Counted from the first letter of the stretch, positions 44,026 through 53,580 are shown. The stretch: 64,000 bases of DNA from Vibrio sinus (GCF_023634645.1 NZ_JAMKMR010000003.1:248001-312000), one strand, 5' to 3'. The notes: generated by a model not told the origin, from the sequence alone. Numbers and translations are program-made.

Positions 44026-45144
44026 TCACGTTAGTAAGTAGTAAACCACGTAAGGGCTTGCCAATAGAGCTAATAGGCCAATATTTGCCAAGCTAAATTG
44101 ATAAAGAAACGCCTTCCTAAGATGTGGGTACTGTGCACTAAACGCTTTATAGCCGATAAGACTTGCCATAGAAGCAATAAGGGTACCTAGTCCACCTAAG
44201 TTGACTCCAATAATAAGTGGCTGCCAGTGTTGTGTGAAGTGGGCTAGCAATATAGCGGCCGGGACGTTGCTAATGATTTGGCTGGTTAAAATAGTCGATA
44301 GAAATAATCGAATAGGCGTGCCCACAGAATGAGTGACATATGCGATGAGTTGAGGCCATTGGCTAATGTTTGCAATGAATATAAAGGCGAACACGAAGGT
44401 AAGTAATAAACTGTAGTTTTGCTGTCGTATTTGTTTAATTCCGCTAACTGTCGCAGCAAGCATTGTGGCTAGAAATACGATGTATAGGGGGACCCAATGG
44501 AAAAGCCCAAGCAGTATACTTACGAATACCGCGGAAAAAAGTAGCGAGCCGCGCGAAGAAAAACATTGCTGGCAGTCAAGCTGATAATCAAGTGCTTTAT
44601 CCGGTAGCCAGCGACACAGAAGCAAAAGTAAAACAGCACTTAACATCGTAATGGGTGCGGTAATATAGAGAAATTCCCCTAAGCTCAACTTTGAATAAAA
44701 GTACAAAAACATATTTTGTGGGTTGCCGAGGGGCGTGAGGGCGCTGCCTAAGTTTGCCGCGACAACGATTAGTACGGTTGCCAGAGTAGGGTTAATGTCT
44801 ATGCGTTTTGATAAAGGCAAGAACAGCGCCAGCAGAATAATGATCGTGACATCATTGGTAATAAGCATTGAAGACAAAAACGCAAAAGCTACCAACGAGG
44901 TTTGTAATGTTTTCGCACTAGAAAATTGGTTTGAAAGCTTAACAATGATGCGCTCAAACAAGCCGAAATACTGCCAGTAGTTGATGGTGGTAATCAAAGA
45001 AAAAAGTACCACTATCACAGGCCAATCAATACTGGTTAGCGTTGGTGAAAACCAAACGCTACTCAACCCAGCCAACACAAAAAACGCTAGCATGGTCTTA
45101 TCTTGCCGAGTAATGAAGGTTCTGATTAGAGTAAGCTTGTTCAA
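44026..45144 (-). CDS. Anion permease, SLC13/ArsB-like ion transporter superfamily
   Basis: The 372-residue membrane protein has about ten hydrophobic segments. FLSSMLITNDVTIIILLALF and AANLGSALTPLGNPQNMFLY resemble the hairpin motifs of the SLC13/CitM/ArsB/NhaD-like superfamily, including TNDVT and LTPLGNPQN. LGGLGTLIASMASLIGYKAF is the second matching hairpin. It likely transports an anion with a co-ion. It is 46 bp upstream-adjacent in the same orientation to a polytopic protein gene that precedes it. Confidence 0.83.
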   Translation of the reverse strand: MNKLTLIRTFITRQDKTMLAFFVLAGLSSVWFSPTLTSIDWPVIVVLFSLITTINYWQYFGLFERIIVKLSNQFSSAKTLQTSLVAFAFLSSMLITNDVTIIILLALFLPLSKRIDINPTLATVLIVVAANLGSALTPLGNPQNMFLYFYSKLSLGEFLYITAPITMLSAVLLLLLCRWLPDKALDYQLDCQQCFSSRGSLLFSAVFVSILLGLFHWVPLYIVFLATMLAATVSGIKQIRQQNYSLLLTFVFAFIFIANISQWPQLIAYVTHSVGTPIRLFLSTILTSQIISNVPAAILLAHFTQHWQPLIIGVNLGGLGTLIASMASLIGYKAFSAQYPHLRKAFLYQFSLANIGLLALLASPYVVYYLLT

Positions 45145-45189
45145 TGGCCGCCTAACCTTAAATTCGTTGTCATAGGGTTGGTATAGAAG

Positions 45190-46011
45190 TTATCTTTCAA
45201 TAGTGAGGAAAATAGAAGATATCATAAAGCACAATCCACCCAGCGCTGTTGTCACTAGCGAGCCACTTAACATTAGTGGAACACTGACAATTGATGGTAT
45301 CGCCATAAACGCTGACACCATAAACCATAGACATCCCCACAAATTGAATACAGAAATCACTGAAGATAGAGTGCGTTTTGGCCAATAGTGAATCTTTGCG
45401 TCACTTTCAACGATGACTAAGTAGCCTGAAATTAAGAACAGTATCGACCCCACAAAATCTGGAACCCAATATCCAAGCCAAATAATGTGACTCGTGGACG
45501 GAAGCAATGCCGAGAATGTAGATATATTAAATAGTAAAGTGCCTAAGAATTGGGTAAACGTAGACCAAAAGCCAATACGATGAGGTTGAATCGCAAACCA
45601 CTTCCAATCTTTCCAGTCCGGAGAAGTATCGACGCTTTCTGTTCCGTTAATGGCCTGCAAATACTGAACATACGCGGCCGAGGTAAAGAAGACCGAACCA
45701 TAAAAGAAAATAGTGTTGAAATCGATATGAACGGTTGTTTCAACCCATCTCAGTTGCAACAAGCTGGCAAAAATAAAATGGGCCGCACCGAGAATAAAAA
45801 GCACCGCAATAGGCAAATTAAGCAGCACTAACGGGTTTGCCGTTTCCATGTGTTCGTTGCCGATTAAGTTGAAGCCTTTTCTATGGCGCCTAGCGTTCCA
45901 AGTTTTTACTTTATCGCCCGCTATTAACTTCAGCTCGACATAAAACTGGCGAAAGCGTTGATGTGTATGATGTTCGTATCGTTTATCAAGATGAGGATAG
46001 TGAAGTTTCAT
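45190..46011 (-). CDS. Polytopic membrane protein of unknown function
   Basis: The 273-residue protein has about eight hydrophobic segments after a basic, His-rich N-terminus (HLDKRYEHHTHQRFRQFY). WKWFAIQPHRIGFWSTFTQF and FVGSILFLISGYLVIVESDA recall YrhK-like membrane proteins, but I am not certain of the family. It is co-oriented with the permease gene downstream. The Shine-Dalgarno site is weak. Confidence 0.7.
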   Translation of the reverse strand: MKLHYPHLDKRYEHHTHQRFRQFYVELKLIAGDKVKTWNARRHRKGFNLIGNEHMETANPLVLLNLPIAVLFILGAAHFIFASLLQLRWVETTVHIDFNTIFFYGSVFFTSAAYVQYLQAINGTESVDTSPDWKDWKWFAIQPHRIGFWSTFTQFLGTLLFNISTFSALLPSTSHIIWLGYWVPDFVGSILFLISGYLVIVESDAKIHYWPKRTLSSVISVFNLWGCLWFMVSAFMAIPSIVSVPLMLSGSLVTTALGGLCFMISSIFLTIER

Positions 46012-46155
46012 TCCATATACGCGACTAGTTTTGAATTGGGTTTAATTTCTAATTAAGACTATTGATAACCTAGTTAGAGTCGTACACAGGGTACAAGAAA
46101 TTTTCGATGGTAAACACGCTTAAATTTGATATTTCAATTCCGATACCAGATAGGG

Positions 46156-46171
46156 TGTGATTCGAACCACA
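46156..46171. promoter_or_regulatory. Possible CRP-like site
   Basis: TGTGATTCGAACCACA matches TGTGA-N6-TCACA at 9 of 10 conserved bases. It lies ~145 bp upstream of the polytopic protein gene and 22 bp beyond the end of the solute-binding protein gene. The match is short and unproven. Confidence 0.25.
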
Positions 46172-46192
46172 AACATAATCTGCAGCTCGCGG

Positions 46193-46975
46193 TTAAGGTT
46201 GGGGAGTGATTAAAAGCCCAGTGTTTGGATCCAATCGTTTTTGGGTTATCAAAGTCTCTACAGCAAGATCAATACGTGATTGAAGCTCTTGGAAATTTTT
46301 TACTTTTTTCGATAGACCAAACGTTTGATTTAGAGATTTAAAATGTTTGAAAAATACCACTTTATTTTTCTCACTTTCGGCTAGAAATATGTCCATTTTT
46401 TGCTTATTAGCATAAAGAAACTGAGCTCTACCTTGCAGTAACATATCTGTGGCCCCCTTTATTGAAGCCGTTGAATATATATTAAGTTCTTTCTTATCAG
46501 CCGCTTCCCAAACACCAGGTAATATAGACAGGCTCCAACCTCGCACGCAGATAATACTTTTGCCGTAGTATCCTGATAAGTCTTCTGGAATATCTTTGGT
46601 CGGCAAGGTTGAGTACATGCCAAGGCTTGCAGGCACATTAAATTTTGTAAAGTAAACGGTATTTTTGAGTAGCTTTTGTTGATTTGTACTGTTGATTACC
46701 GAGCCAAATTCGATTTCTCCAGTTATGAGTTGGTGAGCTAATCGCTTTTTAGGAACATGCCTAAACTCACAATATAAGCTTGCCTCCTCGCAGACTCGGC
46801 GGAATGATTCCACCATAGGGCCTTTAAACTGCTTACTATCTTCGTCATAGTAATAGACAGGGTATCCATCACTTAATGCAACGGTCACATCAATAACGGG
46901 CTTTGATTCGTGAGAAAAAGCAAGCTGCGTTATCAGACAACCAATAGCGACAAAAATCCATTTCTTAATAGCCAT
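46193..46975 (-). CDS. Periplasmic SBP_bac_3-type solute-binding protein
   Basis: This 260-residue exported protein (signal MAIKKWIFVAIGCLITQLAFS) has the fold of family 3 periplasmic solute-binding proteins: VTVALSDGYPVYYYDEDSKQ, MVESFRRVCEEASLYCEFRH, YYGKSIICVRGWSLSILPG and a C-terminal helix VETLITQKRLDP. There is no ABC transporter gene beside it, so it is an orphan binding protein, common in Vibrio. The ligand is unknown. Confidence 0.83.
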   Translation of the reverse strand: MAIKKWIFVAIGCLITQLAFSHESKPVIDVTVALSDGYPVYYYDEDSKQFKGPMVESFRRVCEEASLYCEFRHVPKKRLAHQLITGEIEFGSVINSTNQQKLLKNTVYFTKFNVPASLGMYSTLPTKDIPEDLSGYYGKSIICVRGWSLSILPGVWEAADKKELNIYSTASIKGATDMLLQGRAQFLYANKQKMDIFLAESEKNKVVFFKHFKSLNQTFGLSKKVKNFQELQSRIDLAVETLITQKRLDPNTGLLITPQP

Positions 46976-47135
46976 AGGTATGTGCTTATATTCCAGTACT
47001 ACTACTAACTTTGGTTGAACATTATACAGCCGTCAATACATAAACCCATTTAACAGCGGGGTGTGAGTAGGGTATCCACAGCTACAATTGTATAATGAGG
47101 CTTGTTTATGATATTGGCGCAGCAGAAAGGCAATT

Positions 47136-47336
47136 ATGGTGGTAAAAACAAAGCAGAGCTCGGAGGTAGAGTCTCCTTGTATTAGACAATGTTGCCTAAA
47201 CGAAGAAGATGTGTGCTTAGGCTGCTACCGTGCGCTTGAAGAGATTCTTGCTTGGTCTTCCTCCACGCTCGAGGAAAAAAAAGCGATTATTCTTCGATGT
47301 AGACAGCGAAGAAGTGCTTTAGATAACCGTAACTGA
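47136..47336 (+). CDS. DUF1289 small Cys-rich protein
   Basis: The 66-residue protein matches DUF1289: SPCIRQCCLNEEDVCLGCYR followed by EEILAWSSSTLEEKKAII and the basic tail LRCRQRRS. Its four or five clustered Cys could bind an iron-sulfur cluster or zinc. AAAGG lies ahead of the ATG. It is convergent with serine deaminase (2 bp between the stops). The family role is not established. Confidence 0.88.
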   Translation: MVVKTKQSSEVESPCIRQCCLNEEDVCLGCYRALEEILAWSSSTLEEKKAIILRCRQRRSALDNRN

Positions 47337-47338
47337 CA

Positions 47339-48709
47339 TTACTCGCATGGCGGTCCTAGGTGAATAGTGGCAAGCCCCCCTAGGGACGTTTCGCGATATT
47401 TTTTGTTCATATCTTTGCCCGTTTGATACATGGTTTCAATGACCTTATCTAATGATATTAGGCACTTACTATTTCTCTTCAATGCCATTCTTGAGGCATT
47501 AATTGCTTTCATCGCGCCCATCGCATTGCGTTCAATACAAGGTACTTGTACTAAGCCTCCTATTGGGTCACAGGTCATACCAAGTGAGTGCTCCATAGCG
47601 ATTTCTGCTGCAATACACATTTGTTCATTGCTACCACCACATATCGACGTCAACCCAGCGGCAGCCATCGATGAAGATACGCCAATTTCTCCCTGACAAC
47701 CCACTTCTGCGCCACTAATAGAAGCGTTGGTTTTATACAAAATGCCAATTGCGCCAGAAACGGCAAGAAAGTCTTTGAGTTGTTTGGTGTCCAATTCACG
47801 GATGAATTTATGGAAATACATAAGAACTGCAGGTATTACTCCAGCTGCTCCATTGGTGGGGGATGTGACTACTTGCCCGCCGGCGGCATTTTCTTCGCTT
47901 ATGGCAAAGGCAAATAGGTTGACCCAGTCCATCACTTCCATTGGATCATTGGTTGCCATGGAATTGGATTCGAGCCTTTTGAGTAAATTGGGTGCACGTC
48001 TAACGACATTTAATCCACCGTCTAATATTCCCTCTGTTTCGAAGCCTCTTTTCATGCAAAGAGACATGACTTTCCATATTTTATCTGCCTTATCTTCAAT
48101 TTCTTGCACGGAATGAAAGGATGACTCATTCTCGATAATCATGCTACCTAGGCTTAACCCATTTTGTTCAGCCAGCTCTAGCATCTGCTCGGCAGTGGAG
48201 AAAGGATAACTGACACTAGCTTCAGGTTGGGTTTCTTTCGCACTTAACTCACTTTCAGTGGCAATAAAACCACCCCCAGTCGAGTAGAAAGTTTCAAATG
48301 CGATTTGTTGTCCTGAAGAATCAAATGCTGCGAGTGTCATGCCATTTTCATGCAAAGGCAGGTTGGTATTGTGAAAGAGAAGATCGCTGTCGGGAGTAAA
48401 TGATATGACTTTTTTATGGTAAACACGCAGTTTGTGATTGGTCAGAACATCGTCGAGGGCAGACTTTGCACTGGTCATCTTTATGGTATCAGGGCGATTG
48501 CCTAACAATCCTAATATGACCGCTTTGTCGGTGTGGTGCCCTCTGCCTGTCAGAGAAAGTGAGCCATACAGATCAACTTGTATTCTTTCAACGTTTTTGA
48601 TGTTATCTGAAAGCCCTTTGGCAAACCGATAGCCGATCAACATCGGTCCATTGGTGTGTGAGCTTGATGGCCCAACTCCAATTTTGTAAATATCGAATAT
48701 CGATAGCAT
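47339..48709 (-). CDS. sdaA: L-serine ammonia-lyase (iron-sulfur type)
   Basis: The 456-residue enzyme deaminates serine to pyruvate. It has the beta-domain start VGPSSSHTNGPMLIGYRFA and the cluster-binding cysteines in GGSNEQMCIAAEIAMEHSLG, then MTCDPIGGLVQVPCIERNAM. Length fits the single-chain SdaA/SdaB class. GAGG lies 4 bp ahead of the ATG. It is monocistronic and convergent with the DUF1289 gene. Whether it corresponds to SdaA or SdaB cannot be decided here. Confidence 0.95.
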   Translation of the reverse strand: MLSIFDIYKIGVGPSSSHTNGPMLIGYRFAKGLSDNIKNVERIQVDLYGSLSLTGRGHHTDKAVILGLLGNRPDTIKMTSAKSALDDVLTNHKLRVYHKKVISFTPDSDLLFHNTNLPLHENGMTLAAFDSSGQQIAFETFYSTGGGFIATESELSAKETQPEASVSYPFSTAEQMLELAEQNGLSLGSMIIENESSFHSVQEIEDKADKIWKVMSLCMKRGFETEGILDGGLNVVRRAPNLLKRLESNSMATNDPMEVMDWVNLFAFAISEENAAGGQVVTSPTNGAAGVIPAVLMYFHKFIRELDTKQLKDFLAVSGAIGILYKTNASISGAEVGCQGEIGVSSSMAAAGLTSICGGSNEQMCIAAEIAMEHSLGMTCDPIGGLVQVPCIERNAMGAMKAINASRMALKRNSKCLISLDKVIETMYQTGKDMNKKYRETSLGGLATIHLGPPCE

Positions 48710-48750
48710 AAGACCTCACTTTTTCGAGAGATACCTAAATTTTAGCACTT

Positions 48751-48797
48751 TATACCCAAGCAGCCTTACCGGGCAATCTTCAGCGAGATCGATAAGG
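48751..48797. repeat. Degenerate end of the TATACCCAA-type MITE
   Basis: TATACCCAA (48751-48759) is followed after exactly 21 nt by CAGCGAGATCGATAAGG (48781-48797). In the 16901 element the same two blocks (TATACCCAA; CAGCGAGATAGATAAGG) are also 21 nt apart. The intervening 21 nt differ. No partner end is visible, so this is a solo or decayed end. It abuts the stop codon of the next gene. Confidence 0.7.
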
Positions 48798-49451
48798 TTA
48801 GTTTTTCAGGCTACGCCTAACTTTAATTGCTTCTATGGCGATAAAACTGAAGAAAGCCAACTGTGTGCTTTCACTAATTGTTGTCATTAAACTTGTAGAG
48901 TAGTGACCGAGGAGTAAATGTTGCCAGACACTATTCATATTAAAGAAACCTACAAGTGCGAGAAGCATAAATAAAGAAGCGACAGCGAGAACAGCGCTGT
49001 GATTGGAAAATAACTGTTTTAGTTGGTGTAGTGTTTCTACGCCGTTCCTAAATACAAGAAGAGCGGCGATAGCAAAAAATTTCATTGCCGGAAGGTACCA
49101 AGGTACATGGAAAACGTTTTTTATCCAGTAGTTACTTTTATACAAAAACACCACCATGAAGATAGCAGAGACAAATACCAAAGCATTTTTAATATCTTTA
49201 CGCCACCTACGTAGGTTATAGAAGCTAAACGCAGTGATGAGTAGCATGATTTTTTGCGTAGAGTTGGTGAATGATGCCCCTTTCATGAGTAAGTTCGGAT
49301 GGTAAGTGTCGAAATGTAGGCATAAATTCAGGATCACTGTGATACCAATGAGCCCGAACGTATAGACAGTCAACGTATTGGTCTTGTTGCTCGAAGAATA
49401 AGAACTAGGGAGGCGAGAGTCGTTGGTGTCTATCTTGATATTTGATTTCAT
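48798..49451 (-). CDS. Polytopic membrane protein of unknown function
   Basis: The 217-residue protein has a polar N-terminus (~25 residues) and about five hydrophobic segments (NTLTVYTFGLIGITVILNL; DIKNALVFVSAIFMVVFLYK; VLAVASLFMLLALVGFFNM). It may belong to a DoxX-like or DUF group, but I do not recognise it. Its stop codon lies at the edge of a decayed MITE end, so the last codons could derive from the insertion. Confidence 0.68.
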   Translation of the reverse strand: MKSNIKIDTNDSRLPSSYSSSNKTNTLTVYTFGLIGITVILNLCLHFDTYHPNLLMKGASFTNSTQKIMLLITAFSFYNLRRWRKDIKNALVFVSAIFMVVFLYKSNYWIKNVFHVPWYLPAMKFFAIAALLVFRNGVETLHQLKQLFSNHSAVLAVASLFMLLALVGFFNMNSVWQHLLLGHYSTSLMTTISESTQLAFFSFIAIEAIKVRRSLKN

Positions 49452-49611
49452 TCTTTATACTTGTGCTGAATACGTAAGTGATAATGAATAAATGCTGTTT
49501 AAAAAATGGGCAGCAATTTTGATGGGACAAAATACCCTAAATGACGAAAATGTCAAGGAGATATGAGGGCAAGGAAACAAGCGCTACGATAAGCCGTAAC
49601 GCTCAAAATAA

Positions 49612-49869
49612 CTAATTTTTTGCGTGATAATGGTGCTCGTTATAGTACTGCCATTGTTCGACTCTGTCGTTGTCGCCAACCTTACAAAAGGTTAGGCGTT
49701 CTCCATGTTCAGTGGCAAACTCCAATTGTCCACCTTCTTGTACGCAGTATATCGTGGCGGGTTCCGTGACTGCGGGCTGATTTGCTACATAATATCGATC
49801 ACCGTGACTGGCACACCCTGCCATGACTGAAGTTGCTGCTAACCCTGTAAATAAATAGACTTTTTTCAT
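49612..49869 (-). CDS. Small lipoprotein
   Basis: The 85-residue protein has a lipoprotein signal (LFTGLAATSVMAGCASHG, lipobox MAGC). The mature part contains two more Cys (IYCVQEGGQL; RLTFCKVGD) that could form a disulfide, and ends in a His-rich tail (NEHHYHAKN). GGAG precedes the ATG. It resembles small heat-shock or YjeI-type hypothetical lipoproteins, but the function is unknown. Confidence 0.78.
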   Translation of the reverse strand: MKKVYLFTGLAATSVMAGCASHGDRYYVANQPAVTEPATIYCVQEGGQLEFATEHGERLTFCKVGDNDRVEQWQYYNEHHYHAKN

Positions 49870-50015
49870 CTGCTCTCCATAGCAATATTGGGGTATATGT
49901 ACTGCAAATTATATAAGATACTCTAAAAAAACATTGCCTTAAGTTTGTTAAAAGATCGATGGTGTCTAAAATTAATACAAAAGAGAGTTATATCAGTAGT
50001 GAAAAGGAACTTTAT

Positions 50016-50948
50016 ATGTCTGATAGCAAATATCGCTTAGTCACAAGAAGTGATTTTGATGGCTTGGTTTGCGCGGTTCTCTTAAAGCAAATTGACCTGA
50101 TTGATGAGATTCAATTTGTCCATCCAAAAGATATGCAGGATGGAATTATCGAGATCACGAGCAATGATATTGTGACTAATTTGCCATATGTTCCTCAAGC
50201 TCATTTGGTGTTCGATCATCACTTGTCTGAAAAACTAAGAAATCCCGGTGAACATCCTAACCATATTATCGAACCAGAAACGCCATCGGCGGCACGCGTG
50301 GTATGGAATTATTACGGTGGTTTGTCGGCTTTCCCAGAGGACTGGGTGGCGATGATGGAGGCGGTTGACAAAGGTGATTCGGCGCAGTTTAGTCGCGACG
50401 AAGTATTAGATTCAACAGGGTGGAATCTACTTAACTTTTTGATGGACGCTAGGACAGGTTTAGGGCGCTTTAGAGAATTTAAAATTTCAAACTACAAATT
50501 GATGATGGATCTTATTGATTATTGTAAGAACCACAGTATTGAAGAAATTTTAGCACTGCCAGATGTCAAAGAACGTATTGACTTGTATCGTGAACACGAA
50601 AACATGTTTAAACAGCAAATCCAGCGCTGTGCTACGGTTCATGACAATTTGGTGTTACTTGATCTCACTGACGAAGATACCATTTATGCAGGAAACCGGT
50701 TTATTATTTATGCGCTGTTTCCTCAGTGCAATATTTCAATTCACAAGATTTGGGGCTTCCAGAAGCAAAAAATTGTATTCGCTACGGGAAAATCAATTTT
50801 TGATAGAAGTTCAAAAACCAATATTGGTAAGTTGATGCTTAAATACGGTGGTGGTGGGCACAAGGCTGCAGGCACATGTCAAGTTGAGGTGTCAGAAGCA
50901 GACCGTGTCGAGAAAGAACTAGTAAAACAAATTATGCATGATGGATAA
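50016..50948 (+). CDS. DHH-family phosphoesterase
   Basis: The 310-residue protein has the DHH domain: VTRSDFDGLVCAVLLKQI with the first Asp ligands, then LVFDHHLSEKL with the DHH motif, and a C-terminal DHHA1-like tail, KYGGGGHKAAGTCQV. The family includes nanoRNases, c-di-AMP phosphodiesterases and exopolyphosphatase-like enzymes, so the substrate is not fixed. AAGGAA (50004-50009) points to ATG 50016 rather than the longer frame. It is convergent with the diguanylate cyclase gene. Confidence 0.88.
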   Translation: MSDSKYRLVTRSDFDGLVCAVLLKQIDLIDEIQFVHPKDMQDGIIEITSNDIVTNLPYVPQAHLVFDHHLSEKLRNPGEHPNHIIEPETPSAARVVWNYYGGLSAFPEDWVAMMEAVDKGDSAQFSRDEVLDSTGWNLLNFLMDARTGLGRFREFKISNYKLMMDLIDYCKNHSIEEILALPDVKERIDLYREHENMFKQQIQRCATVHDNLVLLDLTDEDTIYAGNRFIIYALFPQCNISIHKIWGFQKQKIVFATGKSIFDRSSKTNIGKLMLKYGGGGHKAAGTCQVEVSEADRVEKELVKQIMHDG

Positions 50949-50987
50949 AGAAACGATCAACGATTTTAAGTTAACGCTCAATCACCT

Positions 50988-52004
50988 TTAGTCTGGGAAA
51001 ACCCGATTTCTACCTGCGTGTTTTGCGGCATACAGTAGTTTGTCTGCACGATCTACGAGGTCTTCAATACTATCCGACTCTTCAAGCTCAGCCACGCCAA
51101 AAGAAGCCGTGATGTTTCGAATCTGATCGCCGGTTTTTTTGTCTTTGATTGATATGTTTTCAATCACTTTTCTGATTGTCTCTGCCAGCTGTTTAGCTAC
51201 ACTGACGGGCTTATTGGGCACTATAATCGCAAACTCTTCCCCGCCAAATCGATAAGAGGTGATCCCTTCTTTGCTTGAAGCCTGAAGACGCTTGGCAATG
51301 TTTTGTATGACCGTATCACCAAATAGGTGTCCATATTCATCATTAAACGCTTTGAAATGATCGATATCGAGGAGAATCAAAGAAAGCTTCTGCTTGGCGT
51401 GGCACATGGTAAACAAATCGTCATCGAAAGCACGGCGGTTATACAAGCCAGATAAGCTGTCAAAAAGTACATCCTTTTGCATCTCAGAGAGTTTGTTTTT
51501 TAGGCGGCCAATTTCTTTACTCGCATCTTGTAGGTAGTCACTAAGAAATTGGGTAGAGTTTTGTATTTCCTGAGATTCTGATAATAGCTCTTGCACAACG
51601 TCCATGATTTCTTCTATGGTCATTCCATCTTCGTTGGCACGTTCTAAATTGGTAAAGTTTTCATTGATCACTTTTGAAAACTGTGAGGTGCCTTTTAAGG
51701 TGTCTTGCATCGAGTTGCTTGCTTGCGACAACATGACCTCAAGACTCTCTTTTAACTTATTATTGTCCGCTTCTGTGCGATTGGCGATATAACTGGAGTA
51801 CAAGGTTGCCCCTGTCGCTGGGGGACAAATACCGAATTTCTCTATTGCAGCATCCATTTCCGCGTTAAGGCTGGGTATGGCGTTATCCACATAGGTATAC
51901 CAAAGCGCATAATTTGTTGGGGTAACAGGCACATGATTCTTCATCATCAACGGAACGGCCTTTTTTAAATTCTCAGTTGCTTTTTTATAGTCGTTATCTG
52001 TCAT
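50988..52004 (-). CDS. GGDEF diguanylate cyclase, cytoplasmic
   Basis: The 338-residue protein has an N-terminal helical sensor-like region (~1-170, no membrane segments) and a GGDEF domain from about residue 178 with LFDSLSGLYNRRAFDDDL, LLDIDHFKAFND and the active-site RFGGEEFAII (GGEEF at 254-258). The inhibitory RxxD site normally five residues ahead of GGDEF is absent. It should make c-di-GMP. The N-terminal MKNHVPVTPTNYALWYTYVD is typical of Vibrio/Shewanella cytoplasmic cyclases. Confidence 0.92.
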   Translation of the reverse strand: MTDNDYKKATENLKKAVPLMMKNHVPVTPTNYALWYTYVDNAIPSLNAEMDAAIEKFGICPPATGATLYSSYIANRTEADNNKLKESLEVMLSQASNSMQDTLKGTSQFSKVINENFTNLERANEDGMTIEEIMDVVQELLSESQEIQNSTQFLSDYLQDASKEIGRLKNKLSEMQKDVLFDSLSGLYNRRAFDDDLFTMCHAKQKLSLILLDIDHFKAFNDEYGHLFGDTVIQNIAKRLQASSKEGITSYRFGGEEFAIIVPNKPVSVAKQLAETIRKVIENISIKDKKTGDQIRNITASFGVAELEESDSIEDLVDRADKLLYAAKHAGRNRVFPD

Positions 52005-52150
52005 GAATCGCTACTCGCACTTTTGTTACTGTAAGGTTAGTGGAATTTGCTGGTGCTTTCCTAAAATTTGGACAAAAACTAAAAGCAGCACGCAATACAT
52101 TTCGTGTTTTATAGATAAAGTGCACTTACTTACGTTTAAGCTATCTCGAC

Positions 52151-52185
52151 ATGCGAGTTTTAGCAGCATAGTAAATGCTTCAATG
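52151..52185. repeat. Decayed internal fragment of the same MITE
   Basis: The stretch from ATGCGAGTTTTAGC to GCTTCAATG (35 nt) matches the interior of the 16901 element (from 16921) at 28 of 35 positions. It lies in the 203-bp gap between the diguanylate cyclase and cheV genes. The element ends are missing. Confidence 0.55.
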
Positions 52186-52207
52186 TTCACGATGACCTGA
52201 AGGCGAT

Positions 52208-53131
52208 TTACTGTATTTTGGCCAGTTTCTTCTGTTCAAGTACATTAGCACCTTTTAGCATCGCTTCGATTAGCTCACCCGCGTTGAACTTCTCTAGTGC
52301 ATCATGCGCGCCGACTTGTTTGGCTCGGTCTACACTGATTTCACTGGAAAGTGATGTATGAAGTATGCAGTAAATGTCGCGCAGAGCTGGATCATTTTGT
52401 ATCTCGAAAGCCAACTCATATCCGTCTAATCCGGGCATTTCGATATCACTGACCAATAAATCGATGCCATTGTCAGAATCAGAGATCTTTTGCATTAGCT
52501 CTAACGCGTCGCTACCGTTATTACATATTTGATATGGGATGTTAATTTTGTCTAATGCATCGCCCAGTTGTTTTCGAGCGATAGAAGAATCATCAACTAA
52601 AAGGATGTTTAAGGCTTTAAGTTTTTCACGTTCAATATCGGTAAGCATTGGAATATTCGCAGACTCAAATTGCGGGAATATCTTAGATAGAAGTAGTTCG
52701 ACATCGAGCATTTGAATGATTTTTTTATTGTGTCGAGTAATTCCCGTAACGAAGATGTTTTGACCCGCAGTAGAGGGAGCGGGTTCAATAGCGCGCCAAT
52801 TACACTCAATGATTTTATCAATGGTGCGTACCATGAAAGCGACGACCGTGCGCAGACAGTCGGTAACTATCAGGTAGCAGCTTTGATAATCCTCAGGCTG
52901 GACTGGGTGAAAGCCAATAGCAGCAGCCATGTCAATAACAGGAACAGTGACGGATCGAATAGTCACCGTACCAATAACGTGATGATGGGAGTAAGGAATT
53001 TGTGTGGTCGGCGTATAGGGCACAATTTCTCTTACTTTTAGTGTTCCGATAGCAAACAATTGCTTTTGATGGTTTAACGTAAACATCAACATGCCTTGCG
53101 ATTGATTTGCTTTGCTACCGACCTTTGCCAT
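52208..53131 (-). CDS. cheV: CheV-type chemotaxis adaptor (CheW-REC)
   Basis: The 307-residue protein has an N-terminal CheW domain (FTLNHQKQLFAIGTLKVREI; IGTVTIRSVTVPVIDMAAAI) up to about residue 155 and a C-terminal receiver domain from 175. The receiver has the acidic pair D180-D181 and phosphoacceptor D229 in DLLVSDIEMPGLDG, with HTSLSS and the conserved Lys in DALEKFNA. CheV proteins couple chemoreceptors to CheA and adapt by phosphorylation. It stands alone. Confidence 0.92.
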   Translation of the reverse strand: MAKVGSKANQSQGMLMFTLNHQKQLFAIGTLKVREIVPYTPTTQIPYSHHHVIGTVTIRSVTVPVIDMAAAIGFHPVQPEDYQSCYLIVTDCLRTVVAFMVRTIDKIIECNWRAIEPAPSTAGQNIFVTGITRHNKKIIQMLDVELLLSKIFPQFESANIPMLTDIEREKLKALNILLVDDSSIARKQLGDALDKINIPYQICNNGSDALELMQKISDSDNGIDLLVSDIEMPGLDGYELAFEIQNDPALRDIYCILHTSLSSEISVDRAKQVGAHDALEKFNAGELIEAMLKGANVLEQKKLAKIQ

Positions 53132-53301
53132 GACTTGCCCCAGTTAAACGGGTATAACTTGATTGTAGTTCACCATAGTCTCATTACGCTCGAATTCGTA
53201 ACATCACTATGTGTACAGTATACCGATAAACTAAGATAGAATATGCCTTGGGTCAATCGACCTTGCCGCAGTTTCAGGAAAATTTTAAGTAGGTACGTTT
53301 C

Positions 53302-53580
53302 ATGGCAAACACAGCAGCCGCGCTACACATTTTGGTCAAGCACAAAGAGCAAGCAGAAGATATTTTGAAGCAACTCAAAAGAGGCGCAAAATTTCAGACG
53401 TTAGCGAAAAAGCATTCCATTTGCCCATCAGGCAAAAAAGGAGGGGACTTGGGTGAATTTCGCAAAGGACAAATGGTGCCACAATTTGACAAAGTGTGTT
53501 TTACGGGGGAGACCCTAAAGCCTCAACTCGTGAAAACCAAGTTTGGTTGGCATATCGTCAAAGTGTTGTATAGAACCTGA
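53302..53580 (+). CDS. ppiC: Parvulin-type peptidyl-prolyl isomerase
   Basis: The 92-residue protein is a stand-alone parvulin domain: [55 protein letters not shown] and [13 protein letters not shown]. It matches E. coli PpiC in size and motifs, a cytoplasmic prolyl isomerase. AGGT precedes the ATG. It is monocistronic. Confidence 0.95.
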   Translation: MANTAAALHILVKHKEQAEDILKQLKRGAKFQTLAKKHSICPSGKKGGDLGEFRKGQMVPQFDKVCFTGETLKPQLVKTKFGWHIVKVLYRT

